From Candidatus Omnitrophota bacterium (GTDB lineage Bacteria > Omnitrophota > Gorgyraeia > Gygaellales > Profunditerraquicolaceae), in the NCBI GenBank assembly GCA_023247875.1, contig JAHFFQ010000035.1, positions 1-7,428 of the forward strand: 7,428 nt of DNA. The letters are read 5' to 3'. Positions 7,201 to 7,428 of this stretch are shown here, piece after piece. Every line of letters starts with the position of its first letter. The first letter of the stretch is position 1. The notes below the pieces were generated by a model. The model did no database searches and was not told the DNA's origin. It saw only the letters and a program-made list of their open reading frames with translations. The translations under genes and the position numbers were made by a program.

Positions 7201-7428
7201 GATTATTTTAAGGTCGAGGACGCAGATTGGCCGCGCGCAATCTATACTTTAAGCCTAGACCCACTTAATATTGAATGGTCGCCAAGAAGATTAGATTCTG
7301 ATTACATACAAACATTATATAACATAAATAAAGATGCTTTGGTAAGTATCGCCTCACCCATAACCGCGCTATTGGGAGCCAGGGATAATCCTTCTCTTAG
7401 GGGAGATTTAAATTATGCCTTGGGAACC
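1084..7428 (+). CDS. Giant secreted multidomain protein with C39-like peptidase domain, tandem repeats and TPR-like region (3' end outside the window)
   Basis: The frame is open from TAG 1078-1080 to the last base: 2,115 codons from ATG 1084, or 2,113 from the better-spaced ATG 1090. Order of parts (numbered from 1084): signal peptide or anchor, 1-41; C39-like papain-fold peptidase domain, about 115-251, with Cys124, His213 and Asp229; unassigned Gly-, Asn- and Tyr-rich, probably beta-rich region, about 252-765; three repeats of about 220 residues from 766, 990 and 1209; possible transglutaminase-like domain around 1440-1500; TPR-like helices, about 1520-1610; mixed then mostly helical unassigned region to 2115. 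Codon use is even throughout and no frameshift is seen. The signal sequence places the protein outside the cytoplasm. Its own promoter and the cyclic-di-GMP riboswitch control expression, suggesting a role in surface attachment, biofilm or envelope processing. That role is inference: no close homologue can be named from sequence alone, and the C-terminus and true length are unknown. Confidence 0.96.
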   Translation, partial: MTMHKNPEQEKRTFQSSFKAWIRIVAFIVVAIFLPEQVAQAVEYDWRVLWHKPGSLTPYSPTLTKDPRQLDIPVAIRNILKDISGKPVNAIKISPTLSINLDKPLNISKGRIEEIYNWLIGKPCGSKALYDFLAYKGIPVQEQDIAVMALTVDILNGVIKPEGNPKIIKNSLYSLSQTSEFFGLKLYPVKLQAPNSQFLATIVPFVAHLNNDHYILVTRATDEKVYFADNHKEEFLSTQKFLEEFSGYALVNSGLLTSGFQLLSDKEAKSVKGANDDYSSTFEWIDGETSYGIDSYYIPAGLSMPQMPDFTSNNITPSYFFLDNMYASRAGFMQAVNGMSGDYINPTGIAFTASGVDGIATGITTVTFNRGLDGTMWAATGVPNLRYGDTYGGIIPPFVEKRDADRMNIKPGPVENTAYVSFGGSEWLANNTAYQKNDFLNDNMAKMIDSDPKARNQSTDYFVKHADQKAIAPGSDYIKYDYGVANISNDVTAIIVNQEHPFAHFSYVTGAYTKPGDTINIFGEQFSGIGVDPAARNLVYSGYNGEARFMISPEGNIWFHPEGSGQISNFPNRSLAPLIRGLNWSGSSPEAALIKASKGYGASGGIIEGFASDVRRLVDPNTGNALFIGAGTSLIFAPGQQAGGKLGEGSGYSNFSDGNLNEAKYKFASDLAVKSIAGSDGLILSSINFLTPSGAIYSMNNDEFLKVNAQIQRGDNAARENSINQLVRGETEPVINSTVITAAKIMHQNMTEKDKAGNTITAQAVAGESGMHIGWEIASGSMNIAQGLTYDVMDLKRNVQYEAGSKVIDMGKGDTYTYNYGSNALWGYVQPGQQAPGYYNLSADFSINNYLYKSAHDRNGRIQGLEGDNLHLKITYGADGIGKWENLNKGFSGKYYSGDYRDQKVTGVTALETDKNGSLLAKIQAKGQVAFQDKEAIGFNAHPNEGANWDRKFDPNAPKSKDTKHGLSAGAQPLGETAATINPLEKIATAGEQGMHTLWDPIQGTFDLGRGLSYDVNELRMNVLFGEGAMTLHPDNWVAGDYYKYEYKQGAFWGYAYKGQEKPNFYNLSGEFKREYISYRSPQLNERGNIQGYDLNNLHTKVTFDGSGKSTWENLQPESATWGKYYTGTKQELVTGDIIGLMAYKGSLFFTAPADSKYEALANELRPILQSKPVAGKSGAKKEKMDVAAARNVLAANITPQGKIAMAIAGPEGMHIGVDLLAGSMNLGQGLFYDITREGRTVRFESGKLEIDNVGTYNFKEGSTVSPGTPDSPLKFDGITPPFSMEIRRAGASPQKLKEALAKKMGVDIKDIGEFKHLWGDMYQAKVGGKIQVFNKSLSILKPYEEFRFAYTKGGKIKGIYERMGEIPLNAIDESSPYKVVYKALKKLSDNNEECSPDNIKREVYAALGGNAAAGDRLIKSWMKAEFRDLVNINQGQGTGLIGAQACVYWHTMLIMFAEAFGYSYGAVKRDNDHMLACDLSSIDPKTGKPELIDITDPKPDYKGYKFDFGADNKGYSGYGMLCQQEANLELERKNLSAALALANKALSVNGGDPTPGLADTFNNIANAYGKAGNFAEALACYKTAAELFTKNGENILAGQVAKIAAMLEQNISNPTLCYNAEEGAYKVMQSGIAVASRVTEREGFSVPMPLSGDMDFFKGLPPGMEKEITSNGVRIFKNIDGKRYDLVPLDLPANVKFVIVAREEAGKAIFYGIDATGKEVDSISGKIAEYSDGEKKLGMYIEISANTKPEYYIERNGERYYHRANYLSDEKDREGAEQFYREFSLRYRRINTDGTSDNANAVVYINPKGEVVNDISEVKSKSSQFNKVFAEDSVMGEWGKDVATKNINAIANLKQLAAAEAQRGEYGPASIALENIGDREGATNYFSALREALIDSLKSGDLHSARLFGSDLNGAFWKFLASEETRKKVSPAEGGSGTDKVAELVSKLNYQDAASAIEKSLEKYGIAPGTPSFERIKEATLTQLQIAQSNKDADIQSIAQKYSMLAKFIVDPISSERALADKYPQGTWSGGIRSLLNFDYFKVEDADWPRAIYTLSLDPLNIEWSPRRLDSDYIQTLYNINKDALVSIASPITALLGARDNPSLRGDLNYALGT
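1426..1836 (+). other. C39-like (papain-fold) peptidase domain, residues about 115-251
   Basis: Three blocks match the C39 family, known for trimming double-glycine leaders in ABC exporters. They are KPCGSKALYDFLAYKG with the nucleophile Cys124 in a CG-x-x-AL context; VPFVAHLNNDHYILVTR with His213; and VYFADNHKEEFLS followed by FLEEFSGYAL, with Asp229. Spacing Cys-His of 89 and His-Asp of 16 fits the family. The oxyanion-hole Gln normally six residues before Cys is not there: position 118 is Trp and the nearest amide is Asn117. No transporter segments follow, so this is a stand-alone exported C39-like domain; it may be catalytically altered or serve binding. Confidence 0.75.
3379..4956 (+). 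repeat. Three tandem protein repeats of about 220 residues
   Basis: Units start at residues 766 (base 3379), 990 (4051) and 1209 (4708), so spacings are 224 and 219 residues. Each opens with A-G-x-x-G-M-H, then a line typified by GSMNIAQGLTYDV, QGTFDLGRGLSYDV and AGSMNLGQGLFYDI. Units 1 and 2 then align over W-G-Y, G-Q, YNLS, N-x-R-G-x-IQG, NLH, GK-x-WENL, GKYY-x-G and VTG. Unit 3 keeps only the front (about 80 residues) before diverging. The high aromatic, Gly and Asn content suggests a beta-rich extracellular module. I do not recognise a named family. Confidence 0.85.
5401..5583 (+). other. Possible transglutaminase-like (papain-fold) domain core, residues about 1440-1500
   Basis: The segment has the order Cys-His-Asp typical of the transglutaminase-like core: Cys1447 at the head of a helix (ACVYWHTMLIMFAEAFGYS), His1474 in DNDHMLACDL, and Asp1494 or Asp1497 in ELIDITDP. 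The Gly-Tyr after the helix and the I-D-x-T-D-P ending resemble the family pattern of a helix followed by a beta-sheet. The Cys-His gap of 27 residues is short for the family, so this may be a compact or degenerate member. TPR-like helices follow directly, a common arrangement for such domains. Confidence 0.45.
5641..5910 (+). other. TPR-like helical hairpins, residues about 1520-1609
   Basis: The clearest unit is DTFNNIANAYGKAGNFAEAL followed by ACYKTAAELF (from about residue 1560). It has the TPR pattern of small and aromatic residues with A-Y-x-x-x-G-x-(F/Y)-x-E-A and an aromatic before the final helix. The preceding segment (LERKNLSAALALANKALSV) reads as a weaker unit. TPR helices mediate protein-protein contacts. 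Later stretches, for example around QLAAAEAQRGEYGPASIALE, are TPR-like but less certain. Confidence 0.65.

Overview
This window reads as a bacterial genome fragment dominated by one giant plus-strand gene. That gene starts at 1084 (or 1090) and is still open at the last base, giving at least 2,113 codons without a stop or frameshift. No taxonomic marker is present. A very large secreted protein that combines peptidase-fold and repeat domains, and sits behind a cyclic-di-GMP riboswitch, would fit an uncultured lineage such as Candidatus Omnitrophota. That placement is inference only.

Layout. Bases 1-449 hold the C-terminal end of an upstream gene that enters from outside the window. Bases 450-755 are non-coding or degraded: a 10-bp direct repeat, a 10-bp-stem hairpin followed by a T-rich run (probable terminator), a REP-like hairpin beginning GGGAC, and a 50-codon open stretch with no ATG that looks like a gene remnant. 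Bases 756-1083 are a well-formed regulatory leader. It contains a sigma-70-type promoter (TTGACA, 18 bp, TATACT with an extended -10 TG), a 9-bp inverted repeat embracing the -35 box, a cyclic-di-GMP class I (GEMM) riboswitch aptamer, a weak terminator-like hairpin with a U-run, and an A+T-rich 5' UTR ending in a short Shine-Dalgarno.

The giant protein (numbered from the ATG at 1084) has these parts in order: an N-terminal signal peptide or membrane anchor ending near AQA (39-41); a C39-like papain-fold peptidase domain with Cys124, His213 and Asp229; a long unassigned region; three tandem copies of a repeat of about 220 residues starting at 766, 990 and 1209; a possible transglutaminase-like papain-fold domain (Cys1447, His1474, Asp1494 or Asp1497); TPR-like helices (about 1520-1610); and a helical, unassigned C-terminal part that runs off the window.

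Working model (inference): intracellular cyclic-di-GMP, through the leader riboswitch, sets the level of a giant exported protein that acts at the cell surface or periplasm. Repeats would supply length or adhesion, and one or two papain-fold domains would process or cross-link protein. The combination of riboswitch, C39-like domain, previously unnamed repeats and possible transglutaminase/TPR module in one transcription unit is the most notable thing in the window.
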